55,633 nucleotides of DNA from Streptomyces sp. ISL-94 (GTDB lineage Bacteria; Actinomycetota; Actinomycetes; Streptomycetales; Streptomycetaceae). The stretch lies in NCBI RefSeq assembly GCF_018614075.1, contig NZ_JAGGOZ010000122.1:1-55633 (forward strand), given 5' to 3'. A program made the position numbers and the translations under genes. The notes beneath the pieces were generated by a model. It was given only the letters and a program-made list of their open reading frames with translations, had not been told where the DNA came from and ran no database searches. This document shows positions 16,083-25,674 of this stretch, one piece after another; position 1 is the first letter of the stretch; every line of letters begins with the position of its first letter.

Positions 16083-17825
16083 GTGGATGCGCAGAGCCGT
16101 GGGCGGGCCGATGAAATCGACCCCGCAGACCAGTGGGTGCTCAACCCCCGCACAGGCAATTACGAATTGCGACTGGGCAACCCCGCAGCGCAAACGCGCC
16201 GCACGTCGGTAGCCCCGCCGCGCAGATCCTCCCCGTCGGCGCCGGCGCCCACCGCACCCTCCCCCGGCGTACCGGGGCCCCGGCGCGGCGACGGCCCGCC
16301 CCCCGGCGGCCGGCGCGGCGGCCGTTCCCGCAAGGTCGGCGGTGGCGGCGGCCGGCGCAAGAAGGCGCTGGTCATCACCGGCGGGACGCTGGCCTTCCTG
16401 CTGGTCGGCGGTTCGGTGGGGGCGTACCTCTACTACGACCACCTGAACGGCAACCTCAGCATCACCGACGTCGGGGGCGCGGGCACCGGCGGCTTCAAGA
16501 AGGACCAGGCCATCAACATCCTGGTCATCGGCACCGACAAGCGCAGCGGTGCGGGCAACGAGGGCTACGGGGACAAGGACAGCGTCGGCCACGCCGACAC
16601 CACGATCCTGTTCCACGTCGCGAAGGACCGGACGAACGCGACCGCGCTGTCCATCCCCCGCGACCTGATCGCCAACATCCCGGCCTGTCCCACGAAGCAG
16701 CCGGACGGTTCGACGAAGACGATCCCCCCCACCAAGGGCACCCGCTTCAACACCAGCCTGGGCCAGGAGGGCCGCGACGCGGGCTGCACCATGCGCACGG
16801 TCAAGGAACTCACCGGGATCGAGGTCGACCACTTCATGATGGCCGACTTCAACGCCGTCAAGACGCTGAGCACGGCGGTCGGCGGAGTACCGGTGTGCCT
16901 GGACAAGGCCGTGAACGACGAGGAGGGTTCGCACCTCAACCTGTCCGCCGGCCCTCACCGGCTGGAGGGCGAGCAGGCCCTGGCCTTCGTCCGTACCCGG
17001 CACGGCTTCGGCAACAACAGCGACCTCGACCGGATCAGGATCCAGCAGCAGTTCCTGGGTGCGATGATGCGTGAGATGAAGTCGAAGGAGACGCTGACCA
17101 GCCCCAAGAAGTTCCTGTCCCTCGCGGAAGCGGCCACCAAATCGCTGAGCGTGGACTCGGGGATCGGGTCCATCGGCAAACTCACCGACCTGGCGGGTGA
17201 GTTGAAGAACATCGACATGAAGAACATCACCTTCACCACCTTGCCGGTGTCCGACAACCCGGCCGAGCCGGAGGGCAAGAAGGCGACGGTCGTCGTCAAT
17301 GAGGCCCTGGCCGGTCCGCTGCTCCAGATGATCCGGGGGGACGTCTCGCTCACGGAGGTCGAGAAGAAGGAGCAGGCCGCGAAGGACGCGGCCGGCGCGG
17401 ACGCGAAGGCCAAGCAGGACGCGCTGCTCCAGGGCGCCAAGGCGCCGGCGGCGGACGTACGGGTGGACGTCTACAACGGCGGCGGCCCCAAGGGCTCCGC
17501 GTCCACCACCCTGAACTGGCTGCAGAACAGCAAGGGTGTGGCCAAGGCCGGCAGCCAGGGGAACGCTCCCGCGAAGGTCGGCGCCACCCAGCTCGAGTAC
17601 GCACCCAACCAGGCCGACCAGGCCCGGGCGTTGGCCGAGATGATGGGGCTCCCGGCCACCGCGATGAAGATGGGCACGGCGGACGCGTCGGCGAGGACGC
17701 CGATGAAGCTGACGCTGGGACCGGATTTCAAGGAACCGGGCGCCCCGCTGGCGCCCCCGGTGCCGCAGGAACTGCCCGAGGACGTCCAGCAGGCCCAGGC
17801 CGACAAGGCCGTCTGCGCGAAATAA
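16083..17825 (+). CDS. LytR-CpsA-Psr family wall-polymer ligase 2, with LytR_C domain
   Basis: A 580-residue type II membrane protein. The cytoplasmic N-terminal 90 residues are rich in Pro, Gly and Arg; the span is at about 95-117. The LCP domain runs from about 150: INILVIGTDKRSG, HADTTILFHVA, LSIPRDLIANIP, RFNTSLGQEG, GEQALAFVRTRHG. After a lysine/alanine-rich spacer, the C-terminal LytR_C domain begins at about residue 455 (ADVRVDVYNGGGPKGSASTT). It starts at GTG with GGAGG upstream in ACGGAGGATCGAGCAACC. LCP 3 follows after 60 bases, so the two are probably one operon. Confidence 0.93.
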   Translation: MDAQSRGRADEIDPADQWVLNPRTGNYELRLGNPAAQTRRTSVAPPRRSSPSAPAPTAPSPGVPGPRRGDGPPPGGRRGGRSRKVGGGGGRRKKALVITGGTLAFLLVGGSVGAYLYYDHLNGNLSITDVGGAGTGGFKKDQAINILVIGTDKRSGAGNEGYGDKDSVGHADTTILFHVAKDRTNATALSIPRDLIANIPACPTKQPDGSTKTIPPTKGTRFNTSLGQEGRDAGCTMRTVKELTGIEVDHFMMADFNAVKTLSTAVGGVPVCLDKAVNDEEGSHLNLSAGPHRLEGEQALAFVRTRHGFGNNSDLDRIRIQQQFLGAMMREMKSKETLTSPKKFLSLAEAATKSLSVDSGIGSIGKLTDLAGELKNIDMKNITFTTLPVSDNPAEPEGKKATVVVNEALAGPLLQMIRGDVSLTEVEKKEQAAKDAAGADAKAKQDALLQGAKAPAADVRVDVYNGGGPKGSASTTLNWLQNSKGVAKAGSQGNAPAKVGATQLEYAPNQADQARALAEMMGLPATAMKMGTADASARTPMKLTLGPDFKEPGAPLAPPVPQELPEDVQQAQADKAVCAK

Positions 17826-17885
17826 CGGGCTGAAGCCGGCACGACCGGCGCCAAGCCGACCATAAGAGGATCTTGAGGGGGACAC

Positions 17886-19577
17886 GTGAGGCAGAGCAGC
17901 GTGCGGGGGGAGGGGGCGTCCGCCCAGGCCGCCGGTGACATATCCGGCGGCGGTGCGGGCGCGCCCGGCACGGTGCCCCCACCGCGGGGCGGGTCCAGAC
18001 CGGCCCGCCGGCCGGCCGGCCGCCCGACCCGGCGGGGCCGGCGGCGCGTCCTGCGCTGGGTGTCGTCCGTCCTGTCCCTGCTCATACTCGGGACGGCGGC
18101 GGCCGGTTACCTGTACTACCGCCACCTGAACAGCAGCATCAAGACGGACCCGCTGAACCTCGGCGAGACCAAACTGGGCGGTTCCAAGCCCAACGCCTTC
18201 GGGCAGACCCCGCTGAACATCCTCCTCATCGGCTCCGACGCGCGCAACGACGCGGCGAACCAGGCTCTCGGCGGGGCTACGGACACCTTCGACGGCCCGC
18301 CGCTCGCGGACGTGCAGATGCTGCTGCACCTGTCCGCGGACCGCAGCAACATGTCCGTGGTGTCGATGCCGCGCGACACGATACTAATGATGCCCAAGTG
18401 CACCGAGCCGAACGGCAAGGTGCACCCCGCCAGCCGGGGACTCGTCCAGACCAACGAGTCGCTCCAGCGCGGCGGACCGGGCTGCACGGTCGCCGCCTGG
18501 ACCGAGCTGACGAAGATACCCATCGACCACTTCATGATGATCGACTTCAAGGGCGTGGTCTCGATGGCGGACGCCATCGGCGGCGTCCCGGTCTGCGTCG
18601 AGCAGAACGTCGAATCCCGCACCCGCGACGGCAAGGGCTCCGGCCTGAAGCTGCCGGCGGGCACGAGCGTCATCCAGGGCGAGCAGGCCCTGCAGTGGCT
18701 GCGCACCCGCTACGGCTTCGAGGACGGCACGGACATCGGCCGCACCCACGCCCAGCACCAGTACATGAACTCCATGGCCCGCGAGTTCCGCAAGAACGCC
18801 AAGCTCACCAACCCGGTCAAGCTCAACAGCCTCGCGCAGGCGGCCATCGACGCCATGATCGTGGACCCCGGCCTGAACAAGATCGACAAGCTGTACGACC
18901 TCAGCATGGAACTCAAGAAGGTCCCGCCGGGGCGGATCACCATGACCACCATGCCGTGGGTCTACAGCACGCGGCCCGGCATGGACGGACGGGTCGAGCC
19001 CATGGCGGGCGAAGCCGAGGACGTGTTCAGGATGGTCCGCGAGGACATCGCGCTCGACGGCAAGGGCTCGGGAACCCCCACGGGCGCCCCGTCGGCCGCC
19101 GCCACCACCCCGGCTCCCCCGGCCCAGGCGCCGACCACCGCTCCGGCCGCCCCCGCCGCAGCGCCCGCCAAGATCGCGGTCAGCGTCCGCAACTCCACCG
19201 GCGGCAAGGACGGCGCCCGGGCCAAGGCCAAGGACCGGGCGAGCCAGGTCGCGGCGCTGCTGACGGGCAAGGGCTTCACCAAGGCCACCGCCGACACCCA
19301 GACCGGCGCCGAGGACACCACGGTGGTCCGCTACGCCGGAGACGGCCAGGCGGCGGACGCCGCCGCCGTGGCCACCGCGCTCGGCCTGCCGGCCTCCTCC
19401 GTGCAGAAGTCCGACGAGGTAGCGGGGATCATCCTGTTCGTCGGGAAGGACTGGCGGACCGGCGACGCGCCCACCCCGCCGCCGCCCGCCCCGACCAAGG
19501 CCCCGGACTCCGCCCACGCCCTCAACGGCGACAACGACAAGGCGTGCATGCCGGTCCAGCCCGGCTTCACCTGGTGA
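17886..19577 (+). CDS. LytR-CpsA-Psr family wall-polymer ligase 3, with LytR_C domain
   Basis: A 563-residue type II membrane protein, span at about 58-78. The LCP motifs are LNILLIGSDARND, VSMPRDTILMMP, TNESLQRGGPG and GEQALQWLRTRYG. The usual RSDT motif is replaced by LADVQMLLHLS, so one conserved polar position differs from its neighbours. The C-terminal region from about 435 is LytR_C-like (KIAVSVRNSTGGKDGARAK). It starts at GTG after TTGAGGGGGACAC, a good ribosome site. A perfect 21-bp hairpin terminator follows 73 bases after the stop. Confidence 0.92.
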   Translation: MRQSSVRGEGASAQAAGDISGGGAGAPGTVPPPRGGSRPARRPAGRPTRRGRRRVLRWVSSVLSLLILGTAAAGYLYYRHLNSSIKTDPLNLGETKLGGSKPNAFGQTPLNILLIGSDARNDAANQALGGATDTFDGPPLADVQMLLHLSADRSNMSVVSMPRDTILMMPKCTEPNGKVHPASRGLVQTNESLQRGGPGCTVAAWTELTKIPIDHFMMIDFKGVVSMADAIGGVPVCVEQNVESRTRDGKGSGLKLPAGTSVIQGEQALQWLRTRYGFEDGTDIGRTHAQHQYMNSMAREFRKNAKLTNPVKLNSLAQAAIDAMIVDPGLNKIDKLYDLSMELKKVPPGRITMTTMPWVYSTRPGMDGRVEPMAGEAEDVFRMVREDIALDGKGSGTPTGAPSAAATTPAPPAQAPTTAPAAPAAAPAKIAVSVRNSTGGKDGARAKAKDRASQVAALLTGKGFTKATADTQTGAEDTTVVRYAGDGQAADAAAVATALGLPASSVQKSDEVAGIILFVGKDWRTGDAPTPPPPAPTKAPDSAHALNGDNDKACMPVQPGFTW

Positions 19578-19650
19578 CGCCCTCCCCCGGCTGACGCACG
19601 GGGATCGCCCTCCGCTCGCGTGAGGGGGCCTTGGGGCCGCGTACGCGAAA

Positions 19651-19700
19651 GGGGCCCGGCGCGGCGGCTGTGATCCACGACAGCCGCCGCGCCGGGCCCC
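19651..19700. terminator. Bidirectional terminator with perfect 21-bp stem
   Basis: GGGGCCCGGCGCGGCGGCTG plus T at 19651-19671 pairs without mismatch with 19680-19700 across an 8-base loop. It lies between the convergent LCP 3 gene and the family 2 glycosyltransferase gene, so it can stop both transcripts. Confidence 0.9.
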
Positions 19701-19710
19701 TTCGTACGCC

Positions 19711-20748
19711 TCAGACCTGCGAGGAGTCGCGGTAAACGGCCGGGCGGCGGCTCGCGATGACCTTGTCGGCGAGCGCGCGCGGGCTGGTCAGGAAGCCGTA
19801 GCCCCAGCACATGTGCATGGTGGCCAGCGCGACGGGGATCTGCGCCCGGGCCTTGAGGGAGAGGCCCTTGCCCATCGGGACGGAGCCCGCGGCGATCGCC
19901 GCGAGGTAGCCGGCCGGGACGGCGAAACCGAGCGGGGTGAGCGCCACGCCCACGACCACGCCCGCCGCGATCGCGCAGACCAGGGTCGGCGGGGCCAGGT
20001 AGCGCACGTTGATCGAGCCCGCGTGGTAGCGGGCCACCACGTGCCGCCACCGCCCGTAGTCCTTGTACTGCTTGGCGAGGGCCCGTACGGAGCGCCGCGG
20101 GCGGTACTGGACCTTGAGCTCCGGGGAGAACCAGATCAGGCCGCCGGCCTCGCGGATGCGGAAGTTCAGCTCCCAGTCCTGGGCGCGGACGAACTCCTCG
20201 TTGTAGCCGCCCGCCTGTTCCAGCGCCGCGCGGCGGAAGACACCGAGGTAGACGGTCTCGGCCGGGCCCGCCTCGCCGCCGGTGTGGAACTTCGCGTTGC
20301 CGACACCGATCTTCGAGGTCATCGCGGCGGCGACGGCCTCTTCCCAGGTGTTCTGGCCCTCGGCGTGCATGATGCCGCCGACGTTCTGCGCACCGGTCTC
20401 CTCCAGGAGGCGTACGGCGGTGGCGATGTAGCTCGGCGAGAGCATGCCGTGGCCGTCGACGCGTACCACGATCGGGTGACGTGAGGCCTTGATGGCGGCG
20501 TTGAGGGCCGCCGGGGTCCGGCCGGTGGGGTTCGGGACGGTGTGGACTCGGGGATCCTCGGCGACGAGCTCGGCGGCGATCTCGTCGGTGCGGTCCGTGG
20601 ACGGCCCCAGCGCGATCACCACCTCCATCTCGCCCGCGTACTCCTGTTCCAGGATGTGGCGGACGGAGTCGCGGAGGTAGTGCTCCTCATTGAGCACCGG
20701 CATGATCACCGAGACGGCGGGCTGCTGGGTGGGCATGTGGTCCTTCAC
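19711..20748 (-). CDS. Family 2 glycosyltransferase, membrane-associated
   Basis: A 345-residue GT-A transferase. The nucleotide-binding start is VSVIMPVLNEEHYLRDSV, the metal motif VRVDGHGMLS (DGH in place of DxD), and the acceptor motif is AQDWELNFRIREAGG. The C-terminus has two hydrophobic segments at about 255-300 that anchor it to the membrane. The start is GTG (MKDHMPTQQ); an ATG four codons in is an alternative. It lies among LCP ligases, so it probably builds a wall or lipid-linked glycan. It is convergent with LCP 3 and divergent from LCP 4. Confidence 0.88.
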   Translation of the reverse strand: MKDHMPTQQPAVSVIMPVLNEEHYLRDSVRHILEQEYAGEMEVVIALGPSTDRTDEIAAELVAEDPRVHTVPNPTGRTPAALNAAIKASRHPIVVRVDGHGMLSPSYIATAVRLLEETGAQNVGGIMHAEGQNTWEEAVAAAMTSKIGVGNAKFHTGGEAGPAETVYLGVFRRAALEQAGGYNEEFVRAQDWELNFRIREAGGLIWFSPELKVQYRPRRSVRALAKQYKDYGRWRHVVARYHAGSINVRYLAPPTLVCAIAAGVVVGVALTPLGFAVPAGYLAAIAAGSVPMGKGLSLKARAQIPVALATMHMCWGYGFLTSPRALADKVIASRRPAVYRDSSQV

Positions 20749-20913
20749 GGTCGGGTACCGGTGTCACGTTACCGCGTACGGGGGAACCGGGTGCGCGCCG
20801 AGTGAGCGGTACGGACAGAGGCTGATCGTATGGGCCTACTGTTCTGACGAATCAGACCGATCCGACCCGTCCCCCGACTGGTGTTCCAGCTGATCCCCGC
20901 GGAGGTGTCCACC

Positions 20914-22407
20914 GTGCCCCAGCCGCACCGTCCCACCCGTCCCGCCAGGCCGCCCCAGCCGCAGCGCGCACGGCGCGGCGGTACGGGCGGACCGGTCCGG
21001 CGCCGCGGTGAGCGGCCCCGGTGGGGGGTGCGGCTCGCGGGCGGGCTGGCGGTGGCGGTCCTGGGCTCCGGGGCCATCGGGCACGCCGTGATGACCGGGC
21101 TGGACACCGGGATCGACCGGGTGGACCCCTTCAAGGACATGAAGAACCGCCCGCAGGCGGGGCACGGCCTGAACGTCCTGCTGGTCGGCACCGACGGCCG
21201 GGAGAAGATCAGCCCCGAGGAGAAGCGCGAGTACCGCCTCGGCGGGGCGCCCTGCCACTGCACGGACACGATCATGCTGGTGCACCTGTCGGCCGACCGG
21301 GAACGGGCGAGCGTGGTCAGCCTGCCCCGCGACAGCTACGCCGAGGTGCCCGCGCACCGGGACCTGGTCACCGGCAAGGCGCACAGGGCGCACCCGGTGA
21401 GGCTGAACGCCGCGTACGCGGAGGGCGGCCCCAACCTGACCGTGCGGACCGTCGAGAACATGACCCGGGTGAAGATCGACCACTACCTGGAGGTCGACTT
21501 CACCAGCTTCATGAAGACGGTCGACGCGATCGGCGGCGTGGACATCTGCACCGCCAAGACCATGCGCGATGCGAACACCGGCCTCGACCTGCTGCCGGGC
21601 AACCACCGGCTGAGCGGCGGACAGGCCCTGCAGTACGTGCGCTCCCGCCACATCGACGGGGCCTCCGACCTCGGCCGGATGCAGCGCCAGCAGCGGTTCA
21701 TGGCCGCGCTGATCAAACAGGCGGCCGGCGGCGGGGTCCTGCTCAACCCCGTGAAGTTCAAGCAGGTCAGCTCCACACTGCTCGGCTCGGTCCGGGCCGA
21801 CAAGGGCTTCGGCTCGGAGCAGATGCTCGCCCTCGGGCAGGCGATGCGCGACTTCGCCCCGTCCTCCTCGGAGTTCGCCTCCGTGCCCGTCGGCAACCCC
21901 TCCTTCCCGGTCAAGGGCATCGGCTCCACGGTGAAGTGGGACGAACCGAAGGCCGCCAAGCTGTTCGAGGCGCTGCGGGAGGACCGGCCGCTCGCCCCGG
22001 CCCGGCCCGGGAAGACCGGCGCCCGGCCGGCGGCGGTGCCGGTGGACGTGCCCCCGCAGCAGGTCCGGGTCCAGGTGGAGAACGGCACGCGGATCGACGG
22101 GATGGGCGGCCGGGTCGACGCGGCGCTGCGCGCCACCGGCTTCGACACCACCGGGGCCCCGGGCAACGGCGCCAGCCGCGAGGTCAAGCGCACGGTGGTC
22201 GCCTACGACCCGCGCTGGGACCGCTCCGCCCGGTCGGTGGCGACCGCGCTGCCGGGCAGCGAGCTGCGGGCGGTGGCGGGCCAGGGCCGGACGGTGCTGG
22301 TGATCGCGGGGGCGGACTACAGCAAGGTGGTGCCGGTGCGGGCGGAGGACCCGTACCAGGGCTCCTTCGGAGTGGTCACGGGCGACGAGGTCGTCTGCGG
22401 GAAGTGA
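20914..22407 (+). CDS. LytR-CpsA-Psr family wall-polymer ligase 4, with LytR_C domain
   Basis: A 497-residue type II membrane protein, span at about 38-58. The LCP motifs are LNVLLVGTDGREK, CTDTIMLVHLS, VSLPRDSYAEVP, RLNAAYAEGG, and GGQALQYVRSRH. A C-terminal LytR_C-like domain is at about 385-480 (VRVQVENGTRIDGMGG). I place the start at GTG 20914 and not the in-frame GTG at 20881, because GGAGGTG at 20901-20907 lies at ideal distance. Substrate-site residues are intact. It lies singly between divergent and convergent genes. Confidence 0.92.
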   Translation: MPQPHRPTRPARPPQPQRARRGGTGGPVRRRGERPRWGVRLAGGLAVAVLGSGAIGHAVMTGLDTGIDRVDPFKDMKNRPQAGHGLNVLLVGTDGREKISPEEKREYRLGGAPCHCTDTIMLVHLSADRERASVVSLPRDSYAEVPAHRDLVTGKAHRAHPVRLNAAYAEGGPNLTVRTVENMTRVKIDHYLEVDFTSFMKTVDAIGGVDICTAKTMRDANTGLDLLPGNHRLSGGQALQYVRSRHIDGASDLGRMQRQQRFMAALIKQAAGGGVLLNPVKFKQVSSTLLGSVRADKGFGSEQMLALGQAMRDFAPSSSEFASVPVGNPSFPVKGIGSTVKWDEPKAAKLFEALREDRPLAPARPGKTGARPAAVPVDVPPQQVRVQVENGTRIDGMGGRVDAALRATGFDTTGAPGNGASREVKRTVVAYDPRWDRSARSVATALPGSELRAVAGQGRTVLVIAGADYSKVVPVRAEDPYQGSFGVVTGDEVVCGK

Positions 22408-22462
22408 GGGCGCCTCGTCGGCGACCGCCGGCGGGGTCACTCGCCGGCGCCCGCCGGCGGGG

Positions 22463-22999
22463 TCACTCGTCGAAGCCCTGGGCCGCCCGCTCCTCGCGCA
22501 GCGCCATGATGGCCTGGCGCCGGGCCAGGCGGTGGGTGCGGCGGATCTGGGCCTCCTGGTAGCGCCGCTCGTCCCGTTCCGTCTCGGGGACGACGGGCGG
22601 GACCCGGCGGGGCTTGCCGTCGGCGTCCACGGCCGCGAAGACGAGGTAGGCGCTGCCGACCTGGGTGGCGGGGGTGGACTCGTTCCACCGCTCCGCGAGG
22701 ACCCGTACGCCGATCTCCATGGAGGAGCGGCCCGTCCAGTTGCACTGGGCCTTCACGTGCACGAGGTCGCCGACCCGTACGGGGGCGAGGAAGGCCATCT
22801 CGTCCATGGACGCCGTGACCGCCGGACCGCCGGAGTGGCGGCCGGCCACGGCGCCGGCCGCGTCGTCCACCAGCTTCATGATCACTCCGCCGTGCACCGT
22901 GCCCAGGAGGTTGGTGTCGTTGGCGGTCATGATGTGGCTGAGGGTGGTCCGGGAGGCCGACACCGGCTTCCCGGCCGGCGCGTCCGCTATCTCTGTCAT
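22463..22999 (-). CDS. Acyl-CoA thioesterase (hotdog fold, YciA/BACH-like)
   Basis: A 178-residue hotdog enzyme that hydrolyses acyl-CoA to fatty acid and CoA in the cytoplasm. The active-site region NDTNLLGTVHGGVIMKLVDD at about 27-46 contains the conserved Asn and the HGG helix with the catalytic Asp. The length suits a single-domain hexameric thioesterase. The C-terminal 40 residues are basic and helical. It is convergent with LCP 4, with a 55-base gap that contains a duplicated CGCCGGCGGGGTCACTCG. Acyl chain length cannot be judged. Confidence 0.88.
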   Translation of the reverse strand: MTEIADAPAGKPVSASRTTLSHIMTANDTNLLGTVHGGVIMKLVDDAAGAVAGRHSGGPAVTASMDEMAFLAPVRVGDLVHVKAQCNWTGRSSMEIGVRVLAERWNESTPATQVGSAYLVFAAVDADGKPRRVPPVVPETERDERRYQEAQIRRTHRLARRQAIMALREERAAQGFDE

Positions 23000-23105
23000 A
23001 CGGCCACCTTAGATGCGCAAGGCAGGCATCAGCTTCGCAACAGCCGCGGTACGGAACCTGCCCCGGGCTGTCGGACGACACGCCCGGCCAGGCATCCTTG
23101 GGCGC

Positions 23106-24455
23106 ATGAATGAATGGCCGGCAGGGTGGAACGGCGACCGCGAGGACCGCGGCCGCCGCGACGACGGGTACGGGCGCGGCAGCGCGCAGGCGCAGCCCGA
23201 GGGCGCGCAGCGGATGCGGCACGTGCAGCGGCAGCAGCCGCCGCGGCCCCCGCAGCAGCCCGCACGGCCGACGCAGCCCCAGGGGCCCCCGCGCCCGGCG
23301 AGGCCGTCCGTGCCCCCGCAGCAGGCGCAGAGCCCCGGCACCTACGGCGGCTACGACAGCGGCTACAGCACCGGCCATGTCTACGGTTCGCCCGCGGGCG
23401 GCGCTCCGGGCAAGCCCGGTGGGCCCGGGCAGCCCCCGTCGGGGCCCGGCCGGCCCGGGCGGGCACCCGGTCCCGTGCCGGACTGGCGCAAGCGGATCAA
23501 GATCGGCTCGATCGTCCTGGTCTCCGCGCTGCTGGTGACCACGGTCTCCACCTACTTCTGGGCCGACTCCAAGGTGCGCCGCGAGGTGGACCTCTCCAAG
23601 GTCATCGAGCGCCCGAAGGAGGGCGACTGCACGACGTACCTGATCGTGGGCTCCGACAGCCGCGAGGGCATGTCCGACGAGGAGAAGAAGAAGCTCCACA
23701 CGGGCTCGGCCGAGGGCAAGCGGACCGACTCGATGATGATCCTGGCCAAGTGCTCCAGCGGGAACACCATGATCTCGCTGCCGCGCGACTCGGAGGTGGA
23801 GATCCCCTCCTTCGTCGGCTCCCAGTCGGGCAAGAAGTTCCCGGCGCAGGGGCGGCGGGTCAAGCTCAACGCGGCGTACGCGGAGGACGGCCCCGAGCTG
23901 CTCGTGCGCACGGTGGAGCACAACACCGGGCTGCGCATCGACCACTACGCGGAGATCGGCTTCGCCGGCTTCGCGAACATCGTGGACGCGCTGGGCGGGG
24001 TGGAGCTGGACATCGAGCAGGGCTTCAAGGACGAGAAGTCCGGGGCCGACTTCAAGGCGGGCAAGCAGACGCTGAACGGCGAGCAGTCGCTGGCCTTCGT
24101 ACGGACCCGCTACGCCTTCGCGGAGTCGGACCTCCAGCGGACCAAGAACCAGCAGAAGTTCCTGTCGGCGCTGGCCAGTCAGGCGGCCACCCCCTCGACG
24201 GTCCTCAACCCGTTCGAGCTGTACCCGCTGCTGGGCGCGGGCCTGGACACGCTCATCGTGGACAAGGACATGGGCCTGTGGGACATGGGCCAGATGTTCT
24301 TCGCGATGAAGGGCGTCAACGGCGGTGACGGCGTCTCGATGAACATGCCGATCTCCGGCCAGCACGCCGGAAACCTCGTCTGGGACAAGGCGAAGGTGCA
24401 GCAGCTGGTGAAGCAGATCCAGAACGACGAGAAGGTCACCGTCAGCGGAAACTGA
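23106..24455 (+). CDS. LytR-CpsA-Psr family wall-polymer ligase 5, no LytR_C domain
   Basis: A 449-residue type II membrane protein. The cytoplasmic N-terminus of about 125 residues is a low-complexity Pro/Gln/Gly region. The span is at about 131-152. LCP motifs: CTTYLIVGSDSREG, RTDSMMILAKC, ISLPRDSEVEIP, KLNAAYAEDG, and GEQSLAFVRTRYA. It ends soon after the LCP domain. The ATG at 23106 gives the usual start; an in-frame upstream start at 23013 overlaps the promoter of the divergent thioesterase and is less likely. A 14-bp terminator follows. Confidence 0.92.
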   Translation: MNEWPAGWNGDREDRGRRDDGYGRGSAQAQPEGAQRMRHVQRQQPPRPPQQPARPTQPQGPPRPARPSVPPQQAQSPGTYGGYDSGYSTGHVYGSPAGGAPGKPGGPGQPPSGPGRPGRAPGPVPDWRKRIKIGSIVLVSALLVTTVSTYFWADSKVRREVDLSKVIERPKEGDCTTYLIVGSDSREGMSDEEKKKLHTGSAEGKRTDSMMILAKCSSGNTMISLPRDSEVEIPSFVGSQSGKKFPAQGRRVKLNAAYAEDGPELLVRTVEHNTGLRIDHYAEIGFAGFANIVDALGGVELDIEQGFKDEKSGADFKAGKQTLNGEQSLAFVRTRYAFAESDLQRTKNQQKFLSALASQAATPSTVLNPFELYPLLGAGLDTLIVDKDMGLWDMGQMFFAMKGVNGGDGVSMNMPISGQHAGNLVWDKAKVQQLVKQIQNDEKVTVSGN

Positions 24456-24466
24456 CGGCGGCGCCG

Positions 24467-24498
24467 GCCCTCCTGACCCCGGGCGGGGTCAGGAGGGC
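24467..24498. terminator. Convergent terminator, perfect 14-bp stem
   Basis: GCCCTCCTGACCCC (24467-24480) and GGGGTCAGGAGGGC (24485-24498) with a 4-base loop, ending two bases from the stop of the NDP-sugar gene. It serves LCP 5 and, on the other strand, that gene. Confidence 0.85.
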
Positions 24499-24500
24499 TT

Positions 24501-25583
24501 TCAGGCGTCCGGGGAGAAGCGGATCGCGGCGGCGGGGAGCTCGGCCCCGCACCACACCCGGGCGCCCGCGCGCAGTTCGTTGTCGGCACCCACGACCGCG
24601 CCGTCGCCGATCACCGCGCCGTCCAGGACCGTACGGGCGCCCACCGAGGCGCGGGCGCCGACCAGGCTGGCGCTCACCTGCGCGTCCGGGCCGATGACGG
24701 CGCCGTCGAGGACGATGGAGCCCTGGACGACCGCTCCGGCCTCGATCCGGGCTCCGGCGCCCACGACGGTGCCCCCCGACAGCTTGGCCCCGGCCGCCAC
24801 CTCTGCGCCGGGCAGCACCAGGGACTCCCCGCGGCGGCCGGGTACGGCCGGGGAGGAGACCACGCCGCGGACCAGGTCGGCGGAGGCCTGGATGATGGAC
24901 TCGGGCCGGCCGAGGTCCATCCAGTAGGTGTTCTCGGTGACCCCGTGCAGCCTGGCCCCGGCGGCGAGCAGGCCGGGGAAGGTCTCGCGCTCGACGGAGA
25001 CCGGGCGGCCGGCCGGGATGGAGTCGATCACGCTGCGGCGGAAGACGTAGCAGCCGGCGTTGATCTGGTCGGTGATGATCTCCTCGGGCGTCTGCGGCTT
25101 CTCGGTGAAGGCCAGCACCCGCCCCTCGGAGTCGGTGGGGACCAGACCGAAGGCGCGCGGGTCCTCGACCTGCACCAGGTGCAGGGAGACATCGGCGTCG
25201 GCGGTCCGGTGGGATGCGACGAGACCGGCGATGTCCAGGCCGGTGAGGATGTCCCCGTTGAAGACGAGGACGGAGGAGTCCGGGCCGCCGGTCAGCCGCT
25301 GCGCGGCGTTGCGGATGGCTCCGCCGGTGCCCAGCGGCTCCTCCTCGACCACGTACTCGAGGCGCAGGCCGAAGTCGGATCCGTCGCCGAAGTAGGGCTC
25401 GAAGACCTCGGCGAGGTAGCAGGTGGCCATCACGATGTGGGTGACACCGGCGGCGGCGGCCCTGGCTATCTGGTGGGCGAGGAACGGGACGCCTGCCGTC
25501 GGGACCATCGGCTTGGGCGTGTTCACCGTCACCGGACGCAGCCGCGTCCCCTGTCCGCCGACCAGCAGGATCGCTTCCGTCAT
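24501..25583 (-). CDS. NDP-sugar pyrophosphorylase (mannose-1-phosphate guanylyltransferase-like)
   Basis: A 360-residue nucleotidyltransferase that activates a sugar-1-phosphate with NTP. The signature LLVGGQGTRLRPVTVNTPKP is at the N-terminus; VFNGDIL carries the metal-binding Asp; FTEKP contacts the sugar phosphate. The C-terminal 110 residues form a left-handed beta-helix of hexapeptide repeats (GAVIGPDAQVSASLVGARAS). It resembles GDP-mannose synthases of actinobacteria; glucose-1-phosphate is an alternative substrate. Together with manB and the nucleotide-sugar dehydrogenase it fits precursor supply for the wall polymers the LCP proteins attach. Confidence 0.88.
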   Translation of the reverse strand: MTEAILLVGGQGTRLRPVTVNTPKPMVPTAGVPFLAHQIARAAAAGVTHIVMATCYLAEVFEPYFGDGSDFGLRLEYVVEEEPLGTGGAIRNAAQRLTGGPDSSVLVFNGDILTGLDIAGLVASHRTADADVSLHLVQVEDPRAFGLVPTDSEGRVLAFTEKPQTPEEIITDQINAGCYVFRRSVIDSIPAGRPVSVERETFPGLLAAGARLHGVTENTYWMDLGRPESIIQASADLVRGVVSSPAVPGRRGESLVLPGAEVAAGAKLSGGTVVGAGARIEAGAVVQGSIVLDGAVIGPDAQVSASLVGARASVGARTVLDGAVIGDGAVVGADNELRAGARVWCGAELPAAAIRFSPDA

Positions 25584-25674
25584 TGCGTTCTCCCCAACCG
25601 ATTCGGCGTACGAAGGTCCAAATTTAGCCCATGCGCAGGACGCCCCGAGGCCGTGCCGAACGGGCGGGAGGCGA

